Source: Comamonas thiooxydans
Lineage (GTDB): Bacteria > Pseudomonadota > Gammaproteobacteria > Burkholderiales > Burkholderiaceae_C
Assembly (NCBI RefSeq): GCF_002157685.2
Contig: NZ_AP026738.1
Location: forward strand, 4,340,001 to 4,404,000
Length of the DNA: 64,000 bases
Direction of reading: 5' to 3'
Under the pieces are notes generated by a model that was given only the letters and a program-made list of their open reading frames with translations, ran no database searches and was not told the origin of the DNA. Positions 1 through 9,397 of this stretch are shown here, piece after piece; position 1 is the first letter of the stretch, and each line of letters starts with the position of its first letter. Both the position numbers and the translations under genes were made by a program.

Positions 1-686
1 TCTCGGTCACGCGCTTCTCCCAGTTGGGCACGCTGCAGGCCGATCCGCGCAAGGACTACACCTATATCGCGCGCACCTCGGGCCAGACCTTCGGCATCGC
101 CGTACCGGCCAACTCGCACTTCAAGACCCTGCAGGACTTCGTCGCCGCCGCCAAGGCCAAGCCCGGCAGCATCACTTACGCCCACGCCGGCGTGGGCGGC
201 GCCACCCATGTGGGCATGGAGGAGTTTGCGGCCGCAGCAGGCATCCAGCTCAGCCATGTGCCCTACAAGGGCGGCGCCGAGGCGCTGCAGGGAGTGCTGG
301 GCGGCCATGTGGACGCGCTGGCCGACTCCAGCTCCTGGGCCCCCCATGTCGAAGCCGGCAAGCTGCGCCTGCTGGCCACCTGGGGCGAGCAGCGCACGCC
401 GCGTTTCAAGGACGTGCCCACGCTCAAGGACCTGGGCTACAACGTGGTCGTCGATGCGCCCAACGGCATCGGCGCGCCCAAGGGCCTGCCGCCCGCTGTC
501 GAAGCCAAGCTGCGCGATGCCTTTCGCCAGGCCGTGGCCAGTCCCGAGTTCAAGTCCGTAGCCGACAGGCTGGACGCACCCTTGCTCTACCTGGACGGCC
601 CCGACTACGCCAAGTATGTGAACACGGTCTACCAGAAGGAAACCGTGCTCATCGACAAACTCAAACTGCGCGACCTGATGCGCTGA
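1..686 (+). CDS. Bug/TctC-family periplasmic solute-binding protein (5' end missing)
   Basis: The reading frame is open from the window edge, so the N-terminus and signal peptide are missing. The visible part ends in the typical Bug (TctC) C-terminal half: KPGSITYAHAGVGGATHVGM, then HVPYKGGAEALQGVLGGHVD, a domain that binds carboxylates in the periplasm. The family delivers organic acids to TctAB tripartite transporters or works as orphan receptors in Burkholderiales. The next gene starts 47 bp later on the same strand and encodes a sugar-acid dehydratase, so this receptor probably captures the substrate of that pathway. The ligand cannot be told from sequence. No terminator separates it from the following gene. 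Confidence 0.9.
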   Translation, partial: SVTRFSQLGTLQADPRKDYTYIARTSGQTFGIAVPANSHFKTLQDFVAAAKAKPGSITYAHAGVGGATHVGMEEFAAAAGIQLSHVPYKGGAEALQGVLGGHVDALADSSSWAPHVEAGKLRLLATWGEQRTPRFKDVPTLKDLGYNVVVDAPNGIGAPKGLPPAVEAKLRDAFRQAVASPEFKSVADRLDAPLLYLDGPDYAKYVNTVYQKETVLIDKLKLRDLMR

Positions 687-733
687 CGCGCCGGGTCCCC
701 ACCGCCTCAGGCCCGCCATCCCCGGACTCCAAG

Positions 734-2263
734 ATGCTCTCCTCCTCTTCTTCCCTGCTGCACCTGCACCCCAACGACAATGTGCTGGTGGCCAAGACCG
801 CCCTGGCCCTGGGCCAGGACATTCCCGAGCTGGGAGTGCGCACGCGCGCCCAGGTGCCGGCCGGCCACAAGATCGCGGCACGCCGCATCGCCGAGGGCGA
901 GCAGGTGAAGAAGTACGACACGGTGATCGGCGTCGCCACACGCGACCTGGAGCCCGGCGACTATGTGCACAGCCACAACCTCAAGCTGGTCGACTACTAC
1001 CGAGACCCGTCGTTCGGGGCCGACGTGCGGCCCGTGGAGTACGTTCCCGAGAGCGAGCGCGCCACTTTTCAGGGATTTGTGCGAGCGGGCGGCGGCGTGG
1101 GCACGCGCAACTTCATCGGCATCCTGTCCTCGGTCAACTGCTCGGCCACCGTGATCAAGCGCATCGCCGCCCACTTCACGCCCGAGCGGCTGGCCGCCTT
1201 TCCCAATGTGGACGGCGTGGCCGCCTTTGCCCAGAGCAGCGGTTGCGGCATGTCCTCGCCCAGCGAGCACTTCGACGTGCTGCGCCGTACCCTGGCAGGC
1301 TACGCCCGCCACCCCAACCTGGCGGGCGTGCTCATCGTGGGCCTGGGCTGCGAACGCAACCAGGTTGATGCCCTGGTGGATTCGCAAGGCCTCAAGGAGG
1401 GCCAGTTGCTGCGCACCCTGGTGATGCAGGAAGTGGGCGGCACGCGCGCCACTATTGAGGCAGGCATCGCCGCCATCGAAGAAATGCTGCCCATCGCCAA
1501 CCAGGCCCAGCGCAGCACCGTCGCTGCCAGCCACCTCAAGATCGGCCTGGAATGCGGCGGCTCGGACGGCTTTTCGGGCATCACGGCCAACCCCGGCCTG
1601 GGCGCGGCCATGGACATCCTGGTGCGCCACGGCGGCACGGCCATCCTGTCCGAGACGCCCGAGATCCACGGCGTGGAGTTCATGCTCACGCGCCGCGCCA
1701 TCAGTCCCGAAGTCGGCCAGAAGCTGCTGGACCGCCTGGCCTGGTGGGAACGCTACGCAGCCGGCCAGAACGCCCAATTCAACGGCGTGGTCGGTCATGG
1801 CAACCAGGCCGGCGGCCTGGCCAACATCTTTGAAAAATCCCTGGGAAGCGCCATGAAGGGCGGCACCACGCCGCTGCGCGCCGTCTATGAATACGCCGAG
1901 CCCATCACCGAACACGGCTTTGTCTTCATGGACTCGCCGGGCTACGACCCCGTGGCCTCCACGGGCCAGATCGCCAGCGGCGCCCAGCTGATCTGCTTCA
2001 CCACGGGCCGCGGCTCCATGTTCGGCAGCAAGCCTGCGCCCACCATCAAGCTGGCCAGCAACACGCCCATGTTCACGCGCCTGGAAGAGGACATGGACAT
2101 CAACTGCGGGGTGGTCGTGGACGGAGAGCTGACCGTGCCCGAGCTGGGCCAGCAGATCTTCGAACAGATCCTGCGCCACGCCAGCGGCGAGCAGACCAAG
2201 AGCGAAGCCCTGGGACTGGGCGACCATGAATTCGTGCCCTGGCATCTGGGCATCGTGAGCTAA
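734..2263 (+). CDS. UxaA/GarD-family sugar-acid dehydratase
   Basis: A 509-residue protein with a short N-terminal SAF-like domain (about residues 8-85) followed by the catalytic D-galactarate dehydratase/altronate hydrolase domain. Recognisable family stretches are FVRAGGGVGTRNFIGIL, LIVGLGCERNQVDAL, LECGGSDGFSGITANPGLG and CFTTGRGSMFGSKPAPTIK. These enzymes dehydrate aldonates or aldarates with the help of a metal ion in the cytoplasm. Length fits both GarD and UxaA. The neighbours (Bug receptor upstream, aldehyde dehydrogenase and HpaI-type aldolase downstream) favour a galactarate- or glucarate-like diacid, because the dehydration product would be a substrate for the aldolase. The exact substrate is an inference. 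Confidence 0.85.
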   Translation: MLSSSSSLLHLHPNDNVLVAKTALALGQDIPELGVRTRAQVPAGHKIAARRIAEGEQVKKYDTVIGVATRDLEPGDYVHSHNLKLVDYYRDPSFGADVRPVEYVPESERATFQGFVRAGGGVGTRNFIGILSSVNCSATVIKRIAAHFTPERLAAFPNVDGVAAFAQSSGCGMSSPSEHFDVLRRTLAGYARHPNLAGVLIVGLGCERNQVDALVDSQGLKEGQLLRTLVMQEVGGTRATIEAGIAAIEEMLPIANQAQRSTVAASHLKIGLECGGSDGFSGITANPGLGAAMDILVRHGGTAILSETPEIHGVEFMLTRRAISPEVGQKLLDRLAWWERYAAGQNAQFNGVVGHGNQAGGLANIFEKSLGSAMKGGTTPLRAVYEYAEPITEHGFVFMDSPGYDPVASTGQIASGAQLICFTTGRGSMFGSKPAPTIKLASNTPMFTRLEEDMDINCGVVVDGELTVPELGQQIFEQILRHASGEQTKSEALGLGDHEFVPWHLGIVS

Positions 2264-2325
2264 AGAAAACGCATCTTCCAGAGCTTTCCGCTCTTATCCG
2301 ACCTTCACTTTCTGCGATTTTCACC

Positions 2326-3807
2326 ATGAACGCCACGCCACTCAGACTGCAACGCACCGAACTGCAGCGCAGCGCCAACTTCATCGCCGGCGCCTGGACG
2401 CCTGCTGCCAGCGGCGCCAGCTTTGCCGTGACCGATCCAGCCACGGGCAACACCATCACCGACGTACCCGATTCAGGTGCGGCCGATGCGCGCGCCGCCG
2501 TGGATGCCGCCCTGGCTGCGCTGCCTGCCTGGCGCAAGCTGCCGGCCAAGCAGCGCGCAACCATCATCAAGCGCTGGAACGACCTGGTGCTGGCCCATCA
2601 GGACGATCTGGGCACGCTGATCTCGCTGGAGCAGGGCAAGCCCCTGGCCGAAGGCCGGGGAGAAGTCGCCTATGCCGCCAGCTATATCGAATGGTTCGGC
2701 GAAGCCGCCACGCGTATGAATGGCGAAGTCATTCCCGCCCCCGTGCCGGGCCGGCGCATGTTCGCCCTGCGCGAGCCCGTGGGCGTGGTCGCCGCCATCA
2801 CGCCCTGGAACTTCCCGGCCGCCATGATCGCGCGCAAGATCGCGCCGGCCCTGGCTGCGGGCTGCACCGTGGTCTGCAAGCCGGCCGAGGACACGCCGCT
2901 GACCTCGCTGGCCCTGGTGCTGCTGGCACATGAAGCCGGCGTGCCTGCCGGCGTGCTCAACATCGTCACAGCCTCGCGCGAGCGCACGCCCGAGGTGGTG
3001 GATCAGTGGCTGGACGACAGCCGCGTGCGCAAGATCACCTTCACCGGCTCCACGCCCGTGGGCAAGCATCTGGCGCGCCGCAGCGCCGACACGCTCAAAA
3101 AGCTTTCGCTGGAACTGGGCGGCAACGCGCCCTTCATCGTCTTCGAGGACGCCGATGTGGCTGCGGCCGTGGACGGCTTCATGGCTGCCAAGTTCCGCAA
3201 CGGCGGCCAGACCTGCGTCTGCCCCAATCGCGTCTTTGTGCACCGCTCGGTGCACGAGGCCTTTGCCCATCAGCTCAGCGCCCGTGTGGCAGCCCTGCAC
3301 GTGGGCCCGGCCAGCGACCCGGCCTCGCAGATCGGCCCCATGATCAACGACCGCGCGGTCGAGAAGATCGCCCGCCATGTGGAGGACGCGGTGGCCAAGG
3401 GCGCCAAGGTGCTCACGGGCGGCAAGCGCCTGACGGATCTGGGCCCCACCTACTACGCCCCCACCGTGCTCTCGGGCGCCACGGCCTCCATGGCCTGCGC
3501 CTGCGAAGAAACCTTCGGCCCCGTGGCACCGCTGACCATGTTCGACGACGAGGCCGAGGTCATCGCCGCAGCCAACGACACGCCGTTCGGCCTGGCCGCC
3601 TACTTCTACAGCCAGGACATACGCCGCATCTGGCGCGTCGCCGATGCCCTGGAATCGGGCATCGTGGGCGTCAACGAAGGCGCGCTGGCCGCCGAGGCAG
3701 CCCCCTTTGGCGGCGTCAAGGAGTCAGGCTACGGCCGCGAAGGCTCGACCCACGGGCTCGACGATTACCTGCACATCAAATACGTCTGCCAAGGTGGATT
3801 GGATTGA
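2326..3807 (+). CDS. NAD(P)-dependent aldehyde dehydrogenase, succinate-semialdehyde dehydrogenase type
   Basis: A 493-residue aldehyde dehydrogenase close to GabD in length and motif order: TPWNFPAAMIARKIAPAL for cofactor and substrate binding, FTGSTPVGK, LELGGNAPFIVF with general base Glu263, and GGQTCVCPNR with the likely nucleophile Cys297. A second Cys lies two residues further. Such enzymes oxidise semialdehydes (succinate, glutarate or 2-oxoglutarate semialdehyde, possibly tartronate semialdehyde) to the acid. Placed between a sugar-acid dehydratase and an HpaI-type aldolase, it probably oxidises an aldehyde from that route. The start at 2326 follows a 62-bp gap without an obvious terminator, so cotranscription with the upstream gene is likely. 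Confidence 0.85.
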   Translation: MNATPLRLQRTELQRSANFIAGAWTPAASGASFAVTDPATGNTITDVPDSGAADARAAVDAALAALPAWRKLPAKQRATIIKRWNDLVLAHQDDLGTLISLEQGKPLAEGRGEVAYAASYIEWFGEAATRMNGEVIPAPVPGRRMFALREPVGVVAAITPWNFPAAMIARKIAPALAAGCTVVCKPAEDTPLTSLALVLLAHEAGVPAGVLNIVTASRERTPEVVDQWLDDSRVRKITFTGSTPVGKHLARRSADTLKKLSLELGGNAPFIVFEDADVAAAVDGFMAAKFRNGGQTCVCPNRVFVHRSVHEAFAHQLSARVAALHVGPASDPASQIGPMINDRAVEKIARHVEDAVAKGAKVLTGGKRLTDLGPTYYAPTVLSGATASMACACEETFGPVAPLTMFDDEAEVIAAANDTPFGLAAYFYSQDIRRIWRVADALESGIVGVNEGALAAEAAPFGGVKESGYGREGSTHGLDDYLHIKYVCQGGLD

Positions 3808-3940
3808 ATGCAGGACACCTCCCTGAGGAGCGGCGCGGCCAGCCCAGGCCCTTGCTTGGCGTCTCCGGCTTGTGCCGCGCCAGTTACAGGCGCCACGCCT
3901 ATTCACCTGCACTCCGCCCTTTCACTGAATCGAGCCCCCC

Positions 3941-4744
3941 ATGCCCGCACTGAATCCCTTCAAGACCGCCATCGCCGCACGCCAGCCCCAGATCGGGCTA
4001 TGGCTGTCCATGGCCGCCCCCTACCTGGCCGAAGCTGCCGCCACCACAGGCTATGACTGGTTGCTGATCGACGGCGAACATGCGCCCAACGATCTGCGCA
4101 GCACCCTGGCCGCACTGCAGGCCGTGGCCCCGCACCCGGCTCAGCCGGTGGTGCGAGTCGTGGAAGGCAGCACGGCCCTGATCAAGCAGATGCTGGACAT
4201 CGGCGTCAAGACGCTGCTCGTGCCCATGGTGGACACGGCAGACCAAGCGCGCGCCATCGTGGCCGCCACGCAATACCCGCCCCTGGGCGTGCGCGGCGTC
4301 GGCAGTGCCGTGGGACGTGCCTCTCAGTGGAGCAGCCGCACCGACTATCTGAATGTGGCCGACGACGAGGTCTGCCTGCTGGTGCAGGCCGAGACCACCA
4401 CGGCCCTGAAAAATCTCGAAGCCATCTGCGCCGTGGACGGCGTGCATGGCGTCTTCATAGGCCCTGCCGACCTGGCCGCCTCCATGGGCCACCGCGGCAA
4501 CCCCGGCCACCCCGAGGTGCAGGCCGCCATCGAGGCAGCGATGCGGACCATTGTTGCCAGCGGCAAGGCTGCAGGTACGCTGACCTCGGACCCCGCGCTG
4601 GCACAGCGCTACCTTCAACTCGGCTGCAGCTTTGTGGCCGTGGGCGTGGATGTGTTGATGTTCGTGAATGCCGCGCGCAAGCTGCGTAGCCAGTTTGCCG
4701 GCTCCACGGTGGTGGCCCCGGCACTGCCAGGAGCCGCCTACTGA
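3941..4744 (+). CDS. HpcH/HpaI-family 2-oxo acid aldolase
   Basis: A 267-residue class II pyruvate aldolase very like HpaI (4-hydroxy-2-oxoheptanedioate aldolase) and GarL (5-keto-4-deoxyglucarate aldolase). Seen directly: QIGLWLSMAAPYLAEA, LLIDGEHAPND with the catalytic His, LVPMVDTADQAR, YPPLGVRGVGSAVGRAS, VLVQ-like QAETTTALKNLEAI with a metal-binding Glu, and GVFIGPADLAASMG with a metal-binding Asp. The reaction releases pyruvate and an aldehyde. The hydroxyphenylacetate pathway genes are absent here, so the context with a UxaA/GarD-type dehydratase favours cleavage of a ketodeoxy-aldarate. The 133-bp space from the dehydrogenase gene contains no clear hairpin. Confidence 0.85.
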   Translation: MPALNPFKTAIAARQPQIGLWLSMAAPYLAEAAATTGYDWLLIDGEHAPNDLRSTLAALQAVAPHPAQPVVRVVEGSTALIKQMLDIGVKTLLVPMVDTADQARAIVAATQYPPLGVRGVGSAVGRASQWSSRTDYLNVADDEVCLLVQAETTTALKNLEAICAVDGVHGVFIGPADLAASMGHRGNPGHPEVQAAIEAAMRTIVASGKAAGTLTSDPALAQRYLQLGCSFVAVGVDVLMFVNAARKLRSQFAGSTVVAPALPGAAY

Positions 4745-4914
4745 AGCCTTGCCGCACCACGCAGAAGCTTCAACCACGCTCGCATATCCTGACGAAGATG
4801 CCGCACAGCCGCCAAAACCAGGGCAGCATCACAATGCGCGTGGCCTCTCAGCCACATCTGCACATCATTTCATCGCTGCCGGAGCGATCTGTGCCGAACC
4901 TCTGCACGGCACGT

Positions 4915-7521
4915 TCATGCGGCGACGGCGCCTGGCGCGGTCGGCACCGGGGAAGCCGGGTTGGCAGCCAGCCAATGCTCAAACTCCTTCGGAGCCAGCG
5001 GCCGGGCGAACAGAAAGCCTTGCGCCACCGGATAGCCCTGCTCGCACAGCATCACGCTCTGCGTTGGCGTCTCCACGCCTTCCGCCACCACGGTCAGGTG
5101 CAGACTCTTGCCAATGCCCAAAATAGCACTGCTCAACGCCCGCGCCGCCTCGTCATGTTCAAGATCGGCCACGAAGCTGCGATCCAGCTTGAGTTCGCTG
5201 ACCGGCAGGCGGCGCAGATAGCTGAGGCTGGAGTAGCCGGTGCCGAAATCATCCATGGACAGGCGCACGCCATGCGCATGCACCTCGTTGATGGTCTTCA
5301 TGGTGCTGGGGTTGGTGTCCAGCAAAATGCTTTCCGTCAGCTCCAGGGTCAGGTCCTGCGGCACCAGATCGTTTCGGTCCAGCGTGTCGGCGATCATCCG
5401 TGGCAAATCCAGATTGTGAAAGCTCGATGGCGACAGATTGACCGACACCGCGGGGACTTCCATCCCCTTGGCCCGCCACTGCGACAGCTGGCGACAGGCC
5501 TCTTCCAGTGCCCAGCTTCCCAGATCGGCGATCAGCCCGCACTCTTCGGCCAGCGGGATAAAGCGGGCAGGCGAGATCTCGCCCAGCTCGGCATGGGTCC
5601 AGCGCGCCAGGGCCTCCACGCCATACAGACGGCCGGTGGCCATTTCGATCTGAGGCTGATAGTGCAGGCGCAGGCCGCCGCTTTTGAGCGCCTTGCGCAG
5701 CGCAGTCTCCAATGCCAGACGCTCCTGTGCCAAGCGGTTCATTTCGCTGCTGAAGAAACAGAAACGGCCGCGCCCCTTGCTCTTGGCCTGGTACATGGCC
5801 ATGTCGGCACGGTGCACCAGGGTCTCCATATCCCGGCCGTCCATGGGAAACATTGCAATGCCCACGCTGGCGGATATGGCCAGCGAGGTGTCGGCAATAT
5901 TCAGGGGCTCTGCCAGCAACTCCTGCAGGCGTTCGATGGTATTGGCCACATGCTCCGCATCGCATTGCGGAAGCACGGCAACAAACTCGTCACCCGACAA
6001 ACGCCCGGCAATATCGGAGCTGCGCAGCACACGCTGTAATCGCGTCGCGACATTGCGCAGCAATTCATCCCCCACAGGATGACCCAGAGAGTCATTGACC
6101 TGCTTGAACCGGTCCAGGTCGATGAACAGCACCGCCAACTGTTCGTCATTGCCGGCAGCTGACGCAATCGCCTGATCGGCCTTGGCCTGCAGCAGGCTTC
6201 GATTGGGCAATCCGGTCAGGCCGTCGTAGAAAGCCAGCTGACGAATGCGCGCGCGCGACAGCTCACGCTCCAGCGCCAGGGCGCACAGATGGATGCAGGC
6301 ATCCACCAGTTGCTGGTGAAAAGCCGAGGCATCCCCGGTCAGTTGCTCCCGGTAATAGAACGCGAATGTACCGATCGGCTTGCCGCCGCTGTTGCAGATG
6401 GGAGTGGACCAGCAGGCTTTGAACCCCAGCGGCAGGATCAGGTGCTTGAAATCCGTCCACAACGGATCATGTGCAATATCGTCCACCAGTACCGGCGCGT
6501 TGCGCCAGGCCGCCGTTCCGCAGGAACCCACATTCGGTCCTATGGCCACCCCGTCTAGCAGCGCTGAATAAGAATGCGGCAGGCTCGGTCCGGCCAGCGG
6601 ATGGAGCAGACCCTGGGCATCCACCTCGAGAATCGATGCCGTCACCTCCGGAGCAATCCTCTCGACCTCCAGGCACACCATCTCCAGCACCTCCACCAGC
6701 GGCCGCTCGCGCGCCATGGCTTCCAGCACGCGGTGCTGCAAGGCCTCATGCATCTTGGAACGCGTGATATCGGTCAGCATCGAAACCGTGTATTGCCAGC
6801 GCCCGTCCGCGTCGAGGATGGGGTTGCTGATGACCTTGGCCCAGTAGCGCTGCCCATGCTTGCCGACCACGATTTCCTCGCGCCCCACAGGCTTGCCGGC
6901 GCGCAATTCCGAGCGATAGTGGTCCACAAAGTCCTCGGACGCCTGAGGAGCCAGCAAGGCAATCGGCATGCGCCCCGCAACCTCCTCGGTGCGCCAGCCA
7001 AACATGCGCGTAAAGCCGCCGTTGACATGCACGATGCGTGAGCTTCCATCACTGATGACCACTGCCGTATCGGAGGCATCGGCCACCAGGGACAAGCGAC
7101 GCAAGTGCTCCTGCTGCGCCTGCTCCCGGGCTCGCCGCTGCGTGACGTCGGTAGCGATCTTCAGGATATGCATCACCCGGCCCTGGGCATCCATCACCGG
7201 TGAATAGGTAGCCTCCAGCCAGCAACTGCTGCCATCGCTGCGTAGTCGCTCCACCACTCCGGAGTAGGCATTGCCTGCGCACAGATGCGTCCAGATTTCC
7301 CGATACCTGGCACTGTCGGCCAGACGCGCAGAGCAAAAGCTGCGATGTGGGCGGCCCAGAGACTGCTCACGCGTAAAGCCCATGAGCTGCAGATAGTTGT
7401 CATTGGCACGGTGCAACGACCCATCCAGGCCAAATTCAGCCATGGCCATGACCCTGTCCAAGGCCTGCAGCTGGGCCAGCTGCAGCTCAGGAGGCATCGC
7501 GCCAATATCTCCCTCTCGCAT
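4915..7521 (-). CDS. PAS-PAS-GAF-GGDEF-EAL c-di-GMP signalling protein
   Basis: A soluble protein of about 868 residues. Order of domains: PAS (roughly 20-125), second PAS with PAC (130-255), GAF (265-425), GGDEF (435-600) and EAL (615-860). The cyclase motif reads RLSGDEF, so the first Gly is replaced by Ser, a variant often still compatible with activity. The phosphodiesterase motifs are intact: EALARW, VNLSPSSF, ELTES, MDDFGTGYSS, KLDRSFV, AEGVET and QGFLFARPL. c-di-GMP breakdown is therefore likely. No membrane segment or signal peptide is seen. Three ATG codons lie in a row (7527, 7524, 7521). The AGGA just upstream is best spaced for the last, which I chose. A longer frame reaches a TTG at 7560. 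Confidence 0.9.
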   Translation of the reverse strand: MREGDIGAMPPELQLAQLQALDRVMAMAEFGLDGSLHRANDNYLQLMGFTREQSLGRPHRSFCSARLADSARYREIWTHLCAGNAYSGVVERLRSDGSSCWLEATYSPVMDAQGRVMHILKIATDVTQRRAREQAQQEHLRRLSLVADASDTAVVISDGSSRIVHVNGGFTRMFGWRTEEVAGRMPIALLAPQASEDFVDHYRSELRAGKPVGREEIVVGKHGQRYWAKVISNPILDADGRWQYTVSMLTDITRSKMHEALQHRVLEAMARERPLVEVLEMVCLEVERIAPEVTASILEVDAQGLLHPLAGPSLPHSYSALLDGVAIGPNVGSCGTAAWRNAPVLVDDIAHDPLWTDFKHLILPLGFKACWSTPICNSGGKPIGTFAFYYREQLTGDASAFHQQLVDACIHLCALALERELSRARIRQLAFYDGLTGLPNRSLLQAKADQAIASAAGNDEQLAVLFIDLDRFKQVNDSLGHPVGDELLRNVATRLQRVLRSSDIAGRLSGDEFVAVLPQCDAEHVANTIERLQELLAEPLNIADTSLAISASVGIAMFPMDGRDMETLVHRADMAMYQAKSKGRGRFCFFSSEMNRLAQERLALETALRKALKSGGLRLHYQPQIEMATGRLYGVEALARWTHAELGEISPARFIPLAEECGLIADLGSWALEEACRQLSQWRAKGMEVPAVSVNLSPSSFHNLDLPRMIADTLDRNDLVPQDLTLELTESILLDTNPSTMKTINEVHAHGVRLSMDDFGTGYSSLSYLRRLPVSELKLDRSFVADLEHDEAARALSSAILGIGKSLHLTVVAEGVETPTQSVMLCEQGYPVAQGFLFARPLAPKEFEHWLAANPASPVPTAPGAVAA

Positions 7522-7780
7522 CATCATTCCTTTGCATATTCGCATCCCAGGCCGGCTCAAATCCGGAATGGAAAAGTCATGCTTTTATCTGGATGCTGGC
7601 AATAATAATGACGAAAACGAGATTCAATATTCGTGATTCAGGCCAAGTGTTCAAAAAAACTTCGATCGACAACAGCTCTTGACTTGCGAGCCTGTGCTGC
7701 GCTGGCAAAGTACTCTGCCGGGCAGTCACAGACCGCTCCGGCGGAGTAGCGGCGTGCCCTGCTATCAGCCAGCCGGGGTC

Positions 7781-8695
7781 TCAGCGCCGCCATTTGCCGC
7801 CAAACTGGTTGACCACCATGCCCAGCAGAACGCCCATCGTACCCAGCCACTGCAGGCCATTGGGTGCTTCTCCCAGCAGCAGCATGGCCGACAGCAGGCC
7901 GATCACCGGCACCAGCAGCGACAAAGGGGCCACGGTGCTGGCCGCATAGCGCTGCAGCAACCGCGTCCACAGACCATAGCCCAGCAAGGTGGACAAAAAA
8001 GCCAGATAGGCGATCACCCCAAGCTCGCTCCAGCCAATGGACTGCAGCTGCGAAGCCACCGAATCCGCACCATCCACCCACAGGGACAGCAACAGCAGCG
8101 GCAACATGGGGAAAACGCTGGTCCAGACGATGAAGGACACCGGCTCATACGAGCCTTGCTTGGCCGCCATCCGCGTCAGCAGGTTCGAGCCGGCCCACAT
8201 GGCAGCGGCGCCCACGGTCAGCACAAAACCGATCAGCGTCATATCCGATGTCCCCTCACCATGGGCTGCACCGATCAGCAGCAGCCCTGCAAGAGCGACG
8301 AGCAAGCCCAGCCATTGCCAGCGCTGCGGTTTCTCGTGCAAGAACGCAGCCGCCAGCAGCATGGTGATGAAAGCCTGGGTCTGAAGCACCACGGATGCCA
8401 TGCCGGCAGGCATGCCCAGCTTCATGCCCGTGAACAGCAGGCCGAACTGCCCGACCCCTTGCACCAGACCGTAGGCGGCCAGCAGACCCCAGGAAAGGTT
8501 TTTGGGCGGACGCACGAACAGCAGAAATGGCAGAGATGCCGCGGCAAAGCGCAGCGCGCACAGCAGCAGGGGCGAGAGCTTGGCCAGCCCCCACTTCATG
8601 ACCACGAAATTAAGACCCCAGACCACGATGACGATGATGGCGCTGAGCCAGTCCGGACGACTCATGCCGGAGGTGGGTGAGGATGCAGAACTCAT
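7781..8695 (-). CDS. eamA: EamA-type drug/metabolite exporter
   Basis: A 304-residue inner-membrane protein with ten predicted hydrophobic segments forming two EamA repeats. It matches the E. coli cysteine/O-acetylserine exporter EamA in several stretches: VVWGLNFVVMKWGL, FGMPAG-like LGMPAGMASVVLQTQAF, SLVIW-like SFIVWTSVFPMLP, YLAFLSTLLGYGLW and VAPLSLLVPVIGLLSA. The likely role is efflux of amino acids or related metabolites, but the substrate is not certain. I chose the ATG at 8695. An in-frame ATG at 8752 would add 19 residues that do not resemble the family's N-terminus. A small membrane protein gene lies 112 bp upstream on the same strand. Confidence 0.85.
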   Translation of the reverse strand: MSSASSPTSGMSRPDWLSAIIVIVVWGLNFVVMKWGLAKLSPLLLCALRFAAASLPFLLFVRPPKNLSWGLLAAYGLVQGVGQFGLLFTGMKLGMPAGMASVVLQTQAFITMLLAAAFLHEKPQRWQWLGLLVALAGLLLIGAAHGEGTSDMTLIGFVLTVGAAAMWAGSNLLTRMAAKQGSYEPVSFIVWTSVFPMLPLLLLSLWVDGADSVASQLQSIGWSELGVIAYLAFLSTLLGYGLWTRLLQRYAASTVAPLSLLVPVIGLLSAMLLLGEAPNGLQWLGTMGVLLGMVVNQFGGKWRR

Positions 8696-8807
8696 GACAC
8701 TAACAACTGATATTGGATTTTCTAGACCGAGCCCCCTAGTATGACTTGCCATCAGTCATGGCTGGCTGCAAAAGCGGTCAAATCCAACACCGGGACTGCA
8801 AACGGTC

Positions 8808-9362
8808 TTACTTGAGCAGATACCGGTCCATTTTGATCGGCAGCATGAGCAAGGCCTTGAATACATACAGGACGATCAAAGTGCCGCTGAAGTCGCCCAG
8901 AATCATCACCAGAAGCTGGTCCAGCTGAAAACCATCCCCTATGACGACGGACCAGGCCTGGTGCAGCAAGGCATTGCTCAGTCCGTAAATGACACTGAGC
9001 CACAGCAGGCGATGCGGCGTGAGATCACTGAGAGATCGCCCGAGCCCCATCCATTTGCGAGCTGCGCAATAAGTGCCATAAGGGGCAAGCGTGGCCATGA
9101 TGCCGCCCGCAAATGCCCGCAGCCAGTCATCCGGGAAAAAGTAGAAGTTGCAGACCAGCCATGACACGACGAAAAGCCCAACCACGCCCGCCTCCGCGAA
9201 AAGCAGGGTACAAAGCAGACGAGCGCCTGCAGGCAGGTAAATCCAGTTGACGCCCCTGACAAATTCCAGTTCGGAGAAAATCCACTGATTAAGAGCCAGC
9301 ATCGCCAGGAACAGCAAAGCCGTGATAACCGCCACCGAAAATTGCGTCCAAATGTTCTTCAT
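8808..9362 (-). CDS. Small integral membrane protein, MASE1-like
   Basis: A 184-residue protein made almost entirely of hydrophobic segments: about 9-31, 38-62, 60-80, 85-105, 118-140 and 150-175. The stretch GVNWIYLPAGARLLCTLLF followed by a region like GLFVVSWLVCNFYF resembles the beginning of MASE1-type membrane sensor domains, but no cytoplasmic signalling domain follows, so it would be a free-standing membrane domain. Function unknown. It is transcribed away from the winged-helix gene at 9457, with 94 bp between the starts that contain a small palindrome. That arrangement suggests the two may be coregulated. Confidence 0.65.
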   Translation of the reverse strand: MKNIWTQFSVAVITALLFLAMLALNQWIFSELEFVRGVNWIYLPAGARLLCTLLFAEAGVVGLFVVSWLVCNFYFFPDDWLRAFAGGIMATLAPYGTYCAARKWMGLGRSLSDLTPHRLLWLSVIYGLSNALLHQAWSVVIGDGFQLDQLLVMILGDFSGTLIVLYVFKALLMLPIKMDRYLLK

Positions 9363-9383
9363 GCGCTGCCGCCGAGCCTGTTC

Positions 9384-9397
9384 ACTGTCTGCACAGT
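9384..9397. promoter_or_regulatory. Candidate operator ACTGT-N4-ACAGT in a divergent promoter region
   Basis: A perfect 5-bp inverted repeat with a 4-bp spacer, ACTGTCTGCACAGT, lies between the divergent membrane protein and winged-helix genes. It is directly followed by TATTAT (9397-9402), which could be a -10 element for the rightward gene. The position suits autoregulation by the winged-helix protein. Short palindromes arise by chance, so this is tentative. Confidence 0.35.

Noticed and set aside
7733..7752. Inverted repeat CCGCTCCGGCGGAGTAGCGG after the eamA gene
   Set aside because: The stem is interrupted by a bulge and has no T run on the minus strand, so I did not list it as a terminator.
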